A stretch of 64,000 nucleotides of DNA from Limnephilus marmoratus (taxonomy: Eukaryota; Arthropoda; Insecta; Trichoptera; Limnephilidae): assembly GCA_917880885.1 (NCBI GenBank), contig OU862907.1, positions 73,093,072 to 73,157,071 on the forward strand, read 5' to 3'. The position numbers and the translations under genes are program-made. A model generated the notes under the pieces. That model made no database searches, was not told the origin of the DNA, and was given only the letters and a program-made list of their open reading frames with translations. Positions 22,667-32,026 of the stretch are shown piece by piece. The first letter of the stretch is position 1. Each line of letters starts with the position of its first letter.

Positions 22667-23141
22667 TACTAAAGCGACGATGACACACAGCGAGTTTACA
22701 ATCTACTATCTGGGAAATTCACTATCTGTTCATAAACTGGCCCAGTGTCATCGTGTTACTTGCTAACTAGCACTATTTATTAGCAGATTGTTGACAATCT
22801 ACGAAAAAAAATTGAAAGGTCGTCAACTTTACTCGCCTATACGCTTGCTCTGTTTACTCGTGATTGGTTTATTTGGCTTCCGATAAACAGCTGATGTCGA
22901 CTGTTAAACATCTGAAGAATTAGTTCATGCAGGCGTCGTTATTCTTGTTTTACTGGCGCTAACAGCAACCTCTGTTTCCTACGCTGTGGGTGGTTTGGTA
23001 TATTTATGCCTACGCTTCTGAGTGAGTGGACATTTTTGTGTGTCATCATGACAATCTCACTCGCCGATTTACCCGCTTTTAAACTTAGTAGATAGTAGCT
23101 TGTAAACTCGCCGTGTGTCATCGAGCCTTAAGTTTAGTACC
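22667..23141. mobile_element. MITE with about 45-bp inverted ends
   Basis: The left end (22667-22712) and the complement of the right end (23090-23141) share GTACTAAA, then CGATGACACAC, GCGAGTTTACAA and CTACTATCT. The interior is about 380 bp without a transposase frame. Target duplication is unclear, so the superfamily is not assigned. Confidence 0.6.
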
Positions 23142-23401
23142 TGCCGGGAAACATCAGTTTCTTCTTTGTGATTTTTTTTACTTTTATTATCTTTTTTCTA
23201 TGGAATTGTCTATTTTCGGCGGTTTCTTTGCTTTCTTGCCTCGCGGTGATTTTTGCTAGTCTGCTCCTGTCTAAAATAATATCGTAAAACATAAAAACAT
23301 CTGGAAAACAATATACGATTTGAGATTATTTCAATAACCATCATATTTTTATAGCAAAGTTGAATAATTCAAGCGCTTGTGCTTTTCAAGTGCGTTTCGG
23401 T

Positions 23402-23555
23402 AAACTTTGGGGATCGTTGGAAACGGTTAATACGCACTTTTTTTTGAAAATATCTTTTGATTCACCTTAATTACATTAAAAGACAACTATTTGCATTGGG
23501 GGAAGTGGAAAATATTTCATTCTAAATTTCGATTACGTAAAATTAAAATTAGCTA
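23402..23555. repeat. Dispersed repeat, second copy of 1814-1955
   Basis: Near-identical to 1814-1955 in the same orientation. Flanking sequences differ, so this is a transposed or duplicated short repeat. Confidence 0.65.
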
Positions 23556-24332
23556 TACAAAGTATTTTATAGCCGCCTGCTTAAGGTCCACGCCTAAGAT
23601 ACAAATAATCAGTAATAATCACACTCGTCTCTTGCTCTCCATCTATTATATTCCTAACATTTTAGGTTCCAATGTGAAAGCTAAATAAATTCATAACATT
23701 TTGGCGTCCAACGCAAATATTTTCATAACAGTCTTTTAAAACGGAAGTGTGAACGGGCTCTTAACGCCTTCATGGATCGGAACCTCTCCCCGATTTCAAC
23801 AATCTCGTGTGCCTCACCCTGTGCGGTACACTCCATTATTATATTTTATATTTACATTCAGTTTATAACTTTTATTGAACTCAATGTAGTGTAGACAATA
23901 AAGTATTTGTTGACTTTATTGTCGCACACTTAAGGTTTTTTTTTTACTTTTAATTTTCTTTTTGTCTTCACCGAAAATTGCGAATTATTCATTTTTATTC
24001 ACCATTATTCGCTTTGTTTTTTTTATGATTCTTCTAGAAATTGAGCCTATATAACTTCTAATCTCTATAGAACAGGCATGAAGAGGAAGTTTTTTGTTTT
24101 AATTTCAAAACACTGTTCTGATACTTCTGAATATGAGTGTAAATGAGTCAATAAGAATATACTAGTGTCAACAAGTGCGTACCTAAAAACCCACTTTTCG
24201 CCCGCTCCTCTACCTTGCATCTGTGCAGGACTGTTCAACTAATTATATCAAATTAATTTAAGCTCAGCAGAACTTGTCCAATGCCATTGACTTAGTGATT
24301 AAAAGAAAGCAACAAAAAATTTTCATTATCTC
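23556..24332. other. Intergenic DNA, no gene seen
   Basis: AT-rich sequence without recognisable coding or element structure. Confidence 0.4.
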
Positions 24333-24722
24333 CACACAAGGGAAATAATTCCCCCCAGAACCTGTGTCATCTTTTGTCGTCTTAGGAGAGGAAGTTCTGG
24401 GAAGGACAATGGTATGAGGGGTGGGTAGGAATCTGATGGTCAGTGTGTCCAGGATTTATGAATCTATCCCTCCTACTGCAGTGTAAGTCGATGCTCCGAG
24501 AAAGAGTACGGCTGGAAAAGTAAAAAGGTACTTTCTTTACCATTCTTTCCCGATCCGGCCTACCATGTAGCTAGTGGGCAGACATATCCGCCAATCCCAG
24601 ACAAACCTCACCTCATGAACTCGGTCACCCCTGCTGAGTAACCTTACGTAGCGAATCACTTACGGTAAACGATGGCAAAGATGTAAGTTATCAAATAAAT
24701 GGTTCCCGGGGTGGCGGTCGAC
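24333..24722 (-). mobile_element. SINE copy
   Basis: Minus-oriented member of the SINE family. The tail is at the left (CCACACAAGGGAAATAATTCC, CTGTGTCATC) and the head at the right (GGTTCCCGGGGTGGCGGTCG). Confidence 0.65.
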
Positions 24723-25040
24723 TGACTTTGGATATCGCTATACTCAACCCACCAGATGAGAAGACCCTAGAACTCATAGAACCTCCTACCACTGAAAAAA
24801 GTTACATGAAACTCGACGACAAGGTGGAGTTTGACTTTGTAGACTTGGATACTTTGCCTACAACCGGTTGCAGTAAATCATAGAGAGAATTATTATCTTT
24901 ACAAGAAACAAGCTCAACAAAAAATGTTAAGGTTCCAAGACTTTCATTGGCAGAAGATTTACCCATTTGAAGTCAGCAGACATCTAATTCAACAAACATG
25001 AAAATAAGAACATTTCAACGGTCTAAAAGTTTTTCAAGTC
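24723..25040 (+). pseudogene. Degenerate coding remnant, possibly transposase-derived
   Basis: One frame from 24723 reads as an acidic, proline-containing peptide (DIAILNPPDEK, then VEFDFVDLDTLP) with stops at about 24880 and 24967 and continued coding-like composition after them. The acidic N-terminal style recalls domesticated or decayed piggyBac transposases, but no catalytic motif is visible, so the assignment is weak. Confidence 0.25.
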
Positions 25041-25577
25041 TTTCAGTTTTCAATGGAAAACAGAATCAAAAATAACAGTGTAACTTCTGTTAACTTGCAG
25101 TTTCATAATAAGGCTATAGATTTATTAACAGAGCACGTTGGATTTTCTCAGAATTATCATGATAAAAATCTAACTTTGTTGATGAAAAAAGTTAAGGTGA
25201 TTTTCCACGAAAAGTGCGTTATATAAATTAGCCAATTATTATTTATTTATTTTATTAGGAACATTTACAGATTAATAACATCACATGCATTAAAGGCAAC
25301 CACAAAATATAATAATAAGGTTATAACTCATTAACTAATGTTCACATCATGCACAAATAATAATGTAAAAATCGACAATTATAAATAGTTAGGAACTAGA
25401 TAAGCAAGTAAAAGTAAAATAAAAGCAAAATGAAAGTAACATTAAATTGAAATAGTAAAATAAAGTGTGTCAGTTTTATGACCAGAACATAGAAAAAAGT
25501 TTACTTTTTAAATACGATAAATAAATAACAACAAAAAAAAAAACTGAAAAACACCAGACGTGTGAATAAGCGTAAAG
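25041..25577. other. AT-rich spacer, no gene seen
   Basis: Low-complexity A/T-rich sequence. The run near 25245-25260 resembles a LINE tail on the minus strand, but no LINE coding sequence follows. Confidence 0.4.
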
Positions 25578-25588
25578 TGGAAAAATAA

Positions 25589-26756
25589 ACTCTTCTGTGC
25601 CTTTGTAGATCTACAAAAAGCATACGACCGAGTTGACAGGAAAAAGCTATGGAAGGTATTGTCCAAGTATGGAGTGAATAAGTATCTCATACAGGCAATT
25701 GCGTCTCTGTATGAGGGAAGCGTTGCATGTGTTAGGGTGAACGGCGATTTTACGGGGTGGTTTGACATCACAAAAGGTGTTAAACAAGGCTGCGTAATGT
25801 CGCCGTGGTTATTCAATCTATATATGGATAATTGTATGCAAGAATTGAAAGAGATGGGATTGGGCGCGAAATTGAGTTATCTGGAAGTATGTTGCTTGTT
25901 GTATGCTGATGATGCGGTGCTGATATCTAACATTATGGAAGATCTACAGTCTCTCGTGTCAAGGATAAACGAAGTATGTATGAAGAATGAGTTAATGATG
26001 AATGTAAGTAAGTCTAAAGTCATGGTGTTTGAAAGACAGAGTACGAAATCAGTATGCAATATAGTTGTGAATGATGAATACTTGGAGCAGGTGGATGAGT
26101 TTGTTTATTTGGGAAGTATGTTAACGAGAGATGGGAAGGCTGATAGAGATATTGAAAGAAGGGTGAATGCTGGTAACTCTATTAATGGGGGACTGAACGC
26201 CGTTGGCACCAACAAAAAACTGTCCAAAGACGCGAAACTAGCCGTCCATAATGGAGTACTGGTACCTACCCTGATGTATGGCAGTGAGGCATGGAACTGG
26301 CAGAGGAAGGATGAAAGTAGACTGAACGCTGTAGAAATGAGATCCCTGAGGCGTATGTGTGGTAAAACCATGTATGATCGTGTGAGAAATGTGGAAATCC
26401 GCAAAGAATGCAAGGCTGATGTAAGCGTAATGAGTAAGATCAAGAAAGGAACGCTCCGATGGTTTGGGCATGTAGAGCGAATGAACGAGGAAAGGAGTGT
26501 AAGGAGAATATATGACGCAAATGTGAATGGTAGAAGAAGTCGGGGACGCCCAAGAAAGACATGGCACGACCAAGTGAATCAGATACTTGAGTCGGGCCAT
26601 GTCAAGAGTCAGAATAATAGAAGAGAATGTATGAGACGTTGTATGAATGTAAACGAGGCAAGGAATGTGTGCCAAGACCGGGATGTTTGGCGGTCCGTCC
26701 TCTCTGCCTACCCCTGCGGGGAAACGGCGTGATGGTTAGTTAGTTAGTTAGTTAGT
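25589..26756 (+). mobile_element. 5'-truncated RTE-type LINE with target duplication
   Basis: 1168 bp bounded by an 11-bp direct repeat TGGAAAAATAA (25578-25588 and 26757-26767). It begins inside the reverse transcriptase domain and ends in a (GTTA)n repeat. This is the signature of target-primed insertion with 5' truncation. The short tail repeat and the C-terminal style of the protein fit the RTE group. Confidence 0.8.
25590..26732 (+). CDS. RTE-type reverse transcriptase, C-terminal part
   Basis: An open frame continues from inside the RT domain (FVDLQKAYDRVDR at about 25602) through KGVKQGCVMSPWLF and the catalytic LLYADDAVL block near 25905. It ends at 26732 with the C-terminal region of this group (LMYGSEAW, RRMCGKT, LRWFGHVERM, GRRSRGRPRKTW). 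The ATG at 25659 is only the first methionine of the truncated frame, not a real start. The endonuclease and N-terminal RT are missing, so it cannot act alone, but no stop has accumulated, which suggests a young insertion. Confidence 0.8.
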   Translation, partial: LFCAFVDLQKAYDRVDRKKLWKVLSKYGVNKYLIQAIASLYEGSVACVRVNGDFTGWFDITKGVKQGCVMSPWLFNLYMDNCMQELKEMGLGAKLSYLEVCCLLYADDAVLISNIMEDLQSLVSRINEVCMKNELMMNVSKSKVMVFERQSTKSVCNIVVNDEYLEQVDEFVYLGSMLTRDGKADRDIERRVNAGNSINGGLNAVGTNKKLSKDAKLAVHNGVLVPTLMYGSEAWNWQRKDESRLNAVEMRSLRRMCGKTMYDRVRNVEIRKECKADVSVMSKIKKGTLRWFGHVERMNEERSVRRIYDANVNGRRSRGRPRKTWHDQVNQILESGHVKSQNNRRECMRRCMNVNEARNVCQDRDVWRSVLSAYPCGETA

Positions 26757-26767
26757 TGGAAAAATAA

Positions 26768-27482
26768 TATAAGTTTGTCTCCATGTTAAATTTCGAAAGC
26801 ATGATTTTTTTTAATGTTGGCAAAAATTTTTAAAAACGATGTTCTGAAAATCTCGATCAATGGAGGCAAATTTATTTATTTGGCATGGTCGCTCCAGTGG
26901 CTTACATTATTCATTAATTTAAAAAAAGCAATCGTTAAAGCATATATCAGACGGTTCACTATTCTCTCGTTTTGTGACTTCATTCCGCCTCTTTCCCTCG
27001 AACGTGCGATGAAGCGAAAGTGAAGAGTGACAGAACCGAATAAACCATTCCGACAATGTTGGATATCGGTCTTCATTCGCAACCGGAATGACTTCACGAT
27101 ACGACGTCGTGACTCGAATGAACTGTGTAAATAGGGTTTTATTCCGTAAATCAGTCGGCCGGGCATTTTGTACCAGGAGTTATTTCTTTGTTTTTCGAAA
27201 TAACTCATACCGGTCTCAAATAAATCATTGTTTCTCACTTACTATTGTAGTGAAAAATATGATCTAAACCATGACTGCTCAAACTTGAACTGCTGCCAAT
27301 CTACCTCAATATTATTAGACTCCGATCGATCGACTCGTGGGCCGTGGAGGGGGAGGGGGGGTTGAAAACCATTTTTTATAGCGTCCTGATTTTACGCCGA
27401 TTTTTATATCACACGTGACTACCGCGAAATAGGATTTTTTTTTAAGTAAATTTATATTAACTGCACAATACTTGCGTTCCAA
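26768..27482. other. Intergenic DNA, no gene seen
   Basis: No recognisable gene. A G-rich run lies at about 27345-27361. Frames on both strands are short and unlike any family I know. Confidence 0.4.
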
Positions 27483-27911
27483 TTTTACAGTTTTGGTTAT
27501 CTTCAGTGACCATTACATTTTTATTGCGATCTTAAACAAATGATTGCACTTTTCTTGTGACGTTTCTTCAACACATTGGTATTGACCGCCGCGCTTCTAT
27601 TGTACGTAAGTATTTTAAAGTAATATTGAATAAGTTAGACCTAAATTCCGTTATTTGTATAGGTAAATTGCCCCTTAAGTGCAATAAACACGTTCTATAT
27701 AAATAAACAAGCTCTGAGGAGCGATTGTATCCTTTCTGGATATGGAAAAGATTCCATACGGAATCGGCTGTCAAATTTGCGTGATTTCCTATGGCTGTCA
27801 TTTGCTTTTTTTATGGGTGACATTGACCGATGTCAAATGTCAGCTGTCGCATATTTTAGTTGAGTTTTAGAGACTTTAAAAACATGAATTATCGCAAGTA
27901 TACATGATTAT
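27483..27911. repeat. Dispersed repeat interrupted by BEL-2
   Basis: The first 140 bp are an inverted copy of 501-650. Bases 27724-27777 are the complement of a block upstream of gene B (45055-45095; CGATTCCGTATGGAAT). The string AAGTATACATGATTAT at its end matches the start of duplication unit B at 44822, so this is the left flank of the BEL-2 target and of duplication unit A. Confidence 0.55.
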
Positions 27912-28290
27912 TGTAAAGTTTTAAGGTAAGGAACCGGTAAAATAAAGACTCATCTTCAGGACAAATTCTAAGGAACTCTTGATTTATTTTTTCTATTTCC
28001 AATTACATTTTTTATAATCGGAAGATACAAAACTACCCGAGACAGACCAAGGAGTTAGTAGTTAGTTAGATGTAGTTTCAGCGAAGCGACGAAGAGGAAA
28101 GAGGTATATCCTTTTAAAAAACCGTCATTTATAGAAAATCTCCTTGGCTAGTCACAGCTTTGTACCTTCCGGACATCTGTTGATAATTTAGCTAACTAAC
28201 TATGAGAGTTCTCACCTAATGTTTTTACGTGGATCTCGAGAGGTGTGAGTCCTGGCTAAATTCGATTTTTAAAGGTCTGAATTTTAGACA
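27912..28290 (-). repeat. BEL-2 3' LTR
   Basis: 379 bp, TG...CA ends in the element's sense. Matches 34599-34977 except for one base at the inner edge. Confidence 0.9.
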
Positions 28291-28931
28291 TATTCCCAGC
28301 CAAAAAACGGTGAGGATTGAGTTTTTTATTAAACTAAAATGAACAAAAAATATACTACTTATAATACTAAAAATAGCTCACAATTTTTTTTTTTACTTTA
28401 ACTATTTCACCCCAGATTAAATTGTGCAATTAACAAATTCATATTTACATGCTCTAGCTAAAAATTCAAAGTTAAAAATTAAATCAAAGAGTTATAACAA
28501 TAAATTACACATTCAATTTTAGGACAAACACAATACAATGAGGACGGGACCAGGTCTTCCTTCCAGGACAGCCAATTTTATTGTAAATATTATTAAATGT
28601 CTAAAATTAAATATATGTGGGCACTTGCAGTGTTTTTTTTAATAATTATTATTATTATTTTGGTTAGCTTATAACCTTTAATTTTCACTCAATCTGGTTT
28701 TTCTTTTTACACGAGTTTCACAAGAGATCACGACCTCCACCACCTTTATTCATTTTGCCTTTTTATTGTTTTACACTTTTGTTTGCATTTTTTTTTTCAT
28801 TAATTTTTTATTGTTTTTCGCTTTTATTTGTACTTTTTATTAATTTAAAGTCTGGTTATAGAATCTGGTTATTCTGGTTATTATGTCTTGCTTGGGGGCG
28901 CCACACTGTGTTGGAGCTACTGGGTCGCTTC
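28291..28931 (-). other. BEL-2 internal 3' non-coding region
   Basis: About 640 bp between the integrase stop and the 3' LTR, T-rich on the plus strand, no frame of note. Confidence 0.6.
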
Positions 28932-29726
28932 TTATTCTCCCTGGTCCATCTCGGGTAGATGGTCTTCGCATTTGTTGTCCTCAATTGGAAGCAGGCATAG
29001 TTTTGATATTGCCCTCTGGACCGTTCCCTGTGCTGTGATGATGGTAGCCACTCGTACTCTTCCATCAGGCCCGGGATGTACAGCGTGCACTCGTCCTAGC
29101 CTCCAAAAACAAGGAGGTTCGTTGTCTTCCTTCAGAATGACCATCTGGCCTGGTTGCAGCTGCCTTTGGTTGTTGCCAGTCCATTTCGTCCGGGTCTGCA
29201 GCTCAGCCAAGTATTCTTTGCGCCACCTCGACCAAAAAGACTGTATTAGTTGGTTTAATTTTTGGTAATGATTCAATCTATTGACTGCTACATTCTGAAA
29301 ATTCTGCTCCGGGATCGCTGCTAAACTCGTTCCAATGAGAAAGTGACCAGGACTGAGAGGTTTTAGGTCTTTGGGGTCATTGGACAGCGGACAGAGGGGA
29401 CGGGAATTCAAGCATGATTCAATTTGACATAATACAGTACTGAATTCCTCATATGTTAATAGTGAAACGTTTGCTACCCTTTTCAAATGATATTTTACTG
29501 ATTTGACCCCTGCCTCCCAAAGTCCCCCGAAGTGCGGGGCCCTTGCTGGTATGAATTTCCAGCGAATAGATAAATTGGCTAAGTATTTATCAATTTTTTC
29601 ATTTGATTTTTCCAAAAATTCATATATTTCCCTTAATTTTATTATTCGCGCCCCTAAAATTAGTGGCGTTATCTGAAAACATTTTACTGGGTTTCCCTCT
29701 TCGCGAGATGAAACGTTTAAACGCAT
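28932..29726 (-). CDS. BEL-2 integrase C-terminal part
   Basis: The frame carries the last acidic residue of the integrase triad within FGGLWEAG, followed by the conserved BEL/Pao C-terminal region (LNSRPL, LSPGHFLIG, FWSRWRKEYL, WRLGRV). It is out of frame with the preceding piece (29620-32019), which ends just after SDNATNF. The junction is near 29640. Its ATG at 29726 lies upstream of the shift and is not a natural start. It would be the tail of the polyprotein. Confidence 0.85.
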   Translation of the reverse strand: MRLNVSSREEGNPVKCFQITPLILGARIIKLREIYEFLEKSNEKIDKYLANLSIRWKFIPARAPHFGGLWEAGVKSVKYHLKRVANVSLLTYEEFSTVLCQIESCLNSRPLCPLSNDPKDLKPLSPGHFLIGTSLAAIPEQNFQNVAVNRLNHYQKLNQLIQSFWSRWRKEYLAELQTRTKWTGNNQRQLQPGQMVILKEDNEPPCFWRLGRVHAVHPGPDGRVRVATIITAQGTVQRAISKLCLLPIEDNKCEDHLPEMDQGE

Positions 29727-32019
29727 TTAAGAAGCTATCAGTGCTTAAAGACATTACTAGTTCCAGATGTATTGCTTTGGTTACCATACATATAAATAGA
29801 CATATATAAGATTTTACGCTGTGAGTCTTACGGCTAACACCTGATTTGATCAAAATGGGGCCGCAGAAATCCACGCCTGATGATTGAAATGCGCGACCTT
29901 CCGTTATTCGTTCGGCAGGTAGGTCCGCCATCAGTTGTTGCTCTGTTTTCGGGTTACATCTAAAACATATAATACAGTATCTGAGAACCTTTTTAATTAA
30001 ATTTTTACCCATAATCGGCCAGTATTTCATTCTTAATAACGCTAACAATGCCTGCGTTCCTGCATGTAAATATAAATAATGGTAGTGCCTGACAATAAGC
30101 TCACTTAGTTTATGATGTGATGGTAGTACTATGGGGTGCTGTTGGCTTTCCGATATCATTTTTCCGTTGGACAACCTACCCCCCACCCGGATTAAATCCT
30201 TAAACAAATAAGGATTTAATGACTTTAACCTACTACTATTCTTTACATTTACCCCGGCTTGTAAGGCCCTCGTCTCTTCGGGGAATGCAAAACATTGTGC
30301 ACGAGATATTAATAAGTGAAGTGAATTCTCCAATTCGTAAACAGTTAGTGCTCCGCTACGCCTGGACAAAGAATTTCTGCAATTAAATATAAATCTTAAA
30401 ATATAAGCTGTCACCCTTTGCAATTTGGTTAAGCAAGAGTATCTGGAAAATATTTCCCAATCCTGTTTTACGGCTGAAATTAAAGTTAGTTTTAATCTTT
30501 CTTCTGGTAGATCCAACGGCGTAACTTCACTGCTGGTAATCGGGTAATCGCCTGAAATCAACCAGGTGGGTCCATGCCACCAAATGTCAGACTTTAGTAG
30601 CTGCGACACCGTCGCGCCTCTGGATAAAACGTCCGCCGCATTATCCTCCGATCTTACGTGTTTCCATTGTGCGGGTTGACTGGACTCTTGGATTTCAGCT
30701 ACCCTATTGGCCACAAATGTGTTCCACCTTGCTGGCTGTCCACGAATCCAGAATAGCGTTATCATGGAATCGCACCAGTAGGTTGTATCTATTTCATTTA
30801 AGTTCATAGCTATTTTGACATAGTTCACTAATTTTGTGAGTAAAACAGCACCACAAAGCTCCAGCTTTGGTAGTGATATGCTTTTCAACGGTGCCACCCT
30901 TGATTTTGATGTGACTAAATAAGAAGTTGTGTTTCCCGATTCATCAGTAGACACTATATATATACATGCTGCATAGGCCCTCTCCGAGACGTCACAGAAT
31001 CCATGCGGATGCAGTTTAACTTGATGTTTGCAAATTACCTTTCTCGGTATTTTTAAATTATTTAAAAGAGGTAATTCATTTATGTATGAATTCCACGCAT
31101 TCATCTGTTCAGATGGAACATCTTCGTCCCACTGAATCTTAGTTTGCCACAAACCTTGCATTATCAGTTTTGCGACTAAAGTTATTGGGCCTATCAGTCC
31201 CAATGGGTCAAAGGTAGAGGCGATACATGATAACATTTGGCGTTTGCTTTTAACGCAGGCTTCTAAGGGCTCTACAATGTACTGAAAATAGTCCTGCTGA
31301 TTATTCCATGACAACCCTAGAATTTTCTTTTCCTTGGGGTTATCAGTTATAATCATATCTGTATCACTCTCTGGTTTCGAACTTATAGAGGGTAAATTTG
31401 ATCGCCATTTTCGTAAATTCATGCCAGCAGATGCCAAAATGCTGCTCAACTGTTGCTTAATAGTGAGACAATCTGCCTCATTTTCGTCGCCAGTTATCAA
31501 ATCATCCATATAAAAGTTGTATTTGAGGATGCGACTGACCTTTCTGTATGCTTCTTGATTTTCTGTTCCTAACTGTTCCAAGCATCTGGTAGCCAGAAAG
31601 GATGATGGTCCCAAACCGTAGGTGACAGTATTGAGTTGATAGTGTCGGATTTCTTCTTCCGGAGAGTCCCTCCAGACTATGCGCTGCAAATCTCTATCCT
31701 CAGGCTGCACCAATATTTGACGATACATCTTCTCGATGTCGGCGGTTAATGCATACTGGTGCTTTCTGAAAAATAATAATTGCGCACATAAATCCTTTTG
31801 TAAAACTGGCCCTACCATGAGGGCGTCGTTTAATGATATACCGGTTGATGACTTGGCTGATCCGTCAAACACGACCCTGGTTTTGGTTGTCGTGCTAGAC
31901 TCCTTCATCACTGCATGGTGTGGCAAATAATAATAAATTTTATCTTTTGGCGGTGCTTCGCACAGCGTCATATGCCCCAATTCCTGATACTCTTTCATGA
32001 TTTTTTTATAATCTAGCAT
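29620..32019 (-). CDS. BEL-2 reverse transcriptase, RNase H and integrase core
   Basis: A 799-codon frame. It holds the RT fingers (RVVFDGSAKS), the TADIEKMYRQILV block, the YMDD catalytic box near residue 170, RNase H-like segments (FCDVSERAYAA), the integrase HHCC domain (HAGTQ, CIICFRC) and the first two acidic residues of the D,D,E triad (VDFCGP, SDNATNF). It lies one frame away from Gag-protease: a homopolymeric A9 run around 32039-32047 is at the break, so a single-base slip there explains it. LTR near-identity suggests the shifts arose recently, unless they are programmed. Confidence 0.88.
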   Translation of the reverse strand: MLDYKKIMKEYQELGHMTLCEAPPKDKIYYYLPHHAVMKESSTTTKTRVVFDGSAKSSTGISLNDALMVGPVLQKDLCAQLLFFRKHQYALTADIEKMYRQILVQPEDRDLQRIVWRDSPEEEIRHYQLNTVTYGLGPSSFLATRCLEQLGTENQEAYRKVSRILKYNFYMDDLITGDENEADCLTIKQQLSSILASAGMNLRKWRSNLPSISSKPESDTDMIITDNPKEKKILGLSWNNQQDYFQYIVEPLEACVKSKRQMLSCIASTFDPLGLIGPITLVAKLIMQGLWQTKIQWDEDVPSEQMNAWNSYINELPLLNNLKIPRKVICKHQVKLHPHGFCDVSERAYAACIYIVSTDESGNTTSYLVTSKSRVAPLKSISLPKLELCGAVLLTKLVNYVKIAMNLNEIDTTYWCDSMITLFWIRGQPARWNTFVANRVAEIQESSQPAQWKHVRSEDNAADVLSRGATVSQLLKSDIWWHGPTWLISGDYPITSSEVTPLDLPEERLKLTLISAVKQDWEIFSRYSCLTKLQRVTAYILRFIFNCRNSLSRRSGALTVYELENSLHLLISRAQCFAFPEETRALQAGVNVKNSSRLKSLNPYLFKDLIRVGGRLSNGKMISESQQHPIVLPSHHKLSELIVRHYHYLYLHAGTQALLALLRMKYWPIMGKNLIKKVLRYCIICFRCNPKTEQQLMADLPAERITEGRAFQSSGVDFCGPILIKSGVSRKTHSVKSYICLFICMVTKAIHLELVMSLSTDSFLNAFKRFISRRGKPSKMFSDNATNFRGANNKIKGNI

Positions 32020-32026
32020 CAGGTCC

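Noticed and set aside
28755..29268. Plus-strand open frames over the BEL-2 3' region
   Set aside because: Antisense to integrase coding sequence or in T-rich non-coding sequence; no domain.
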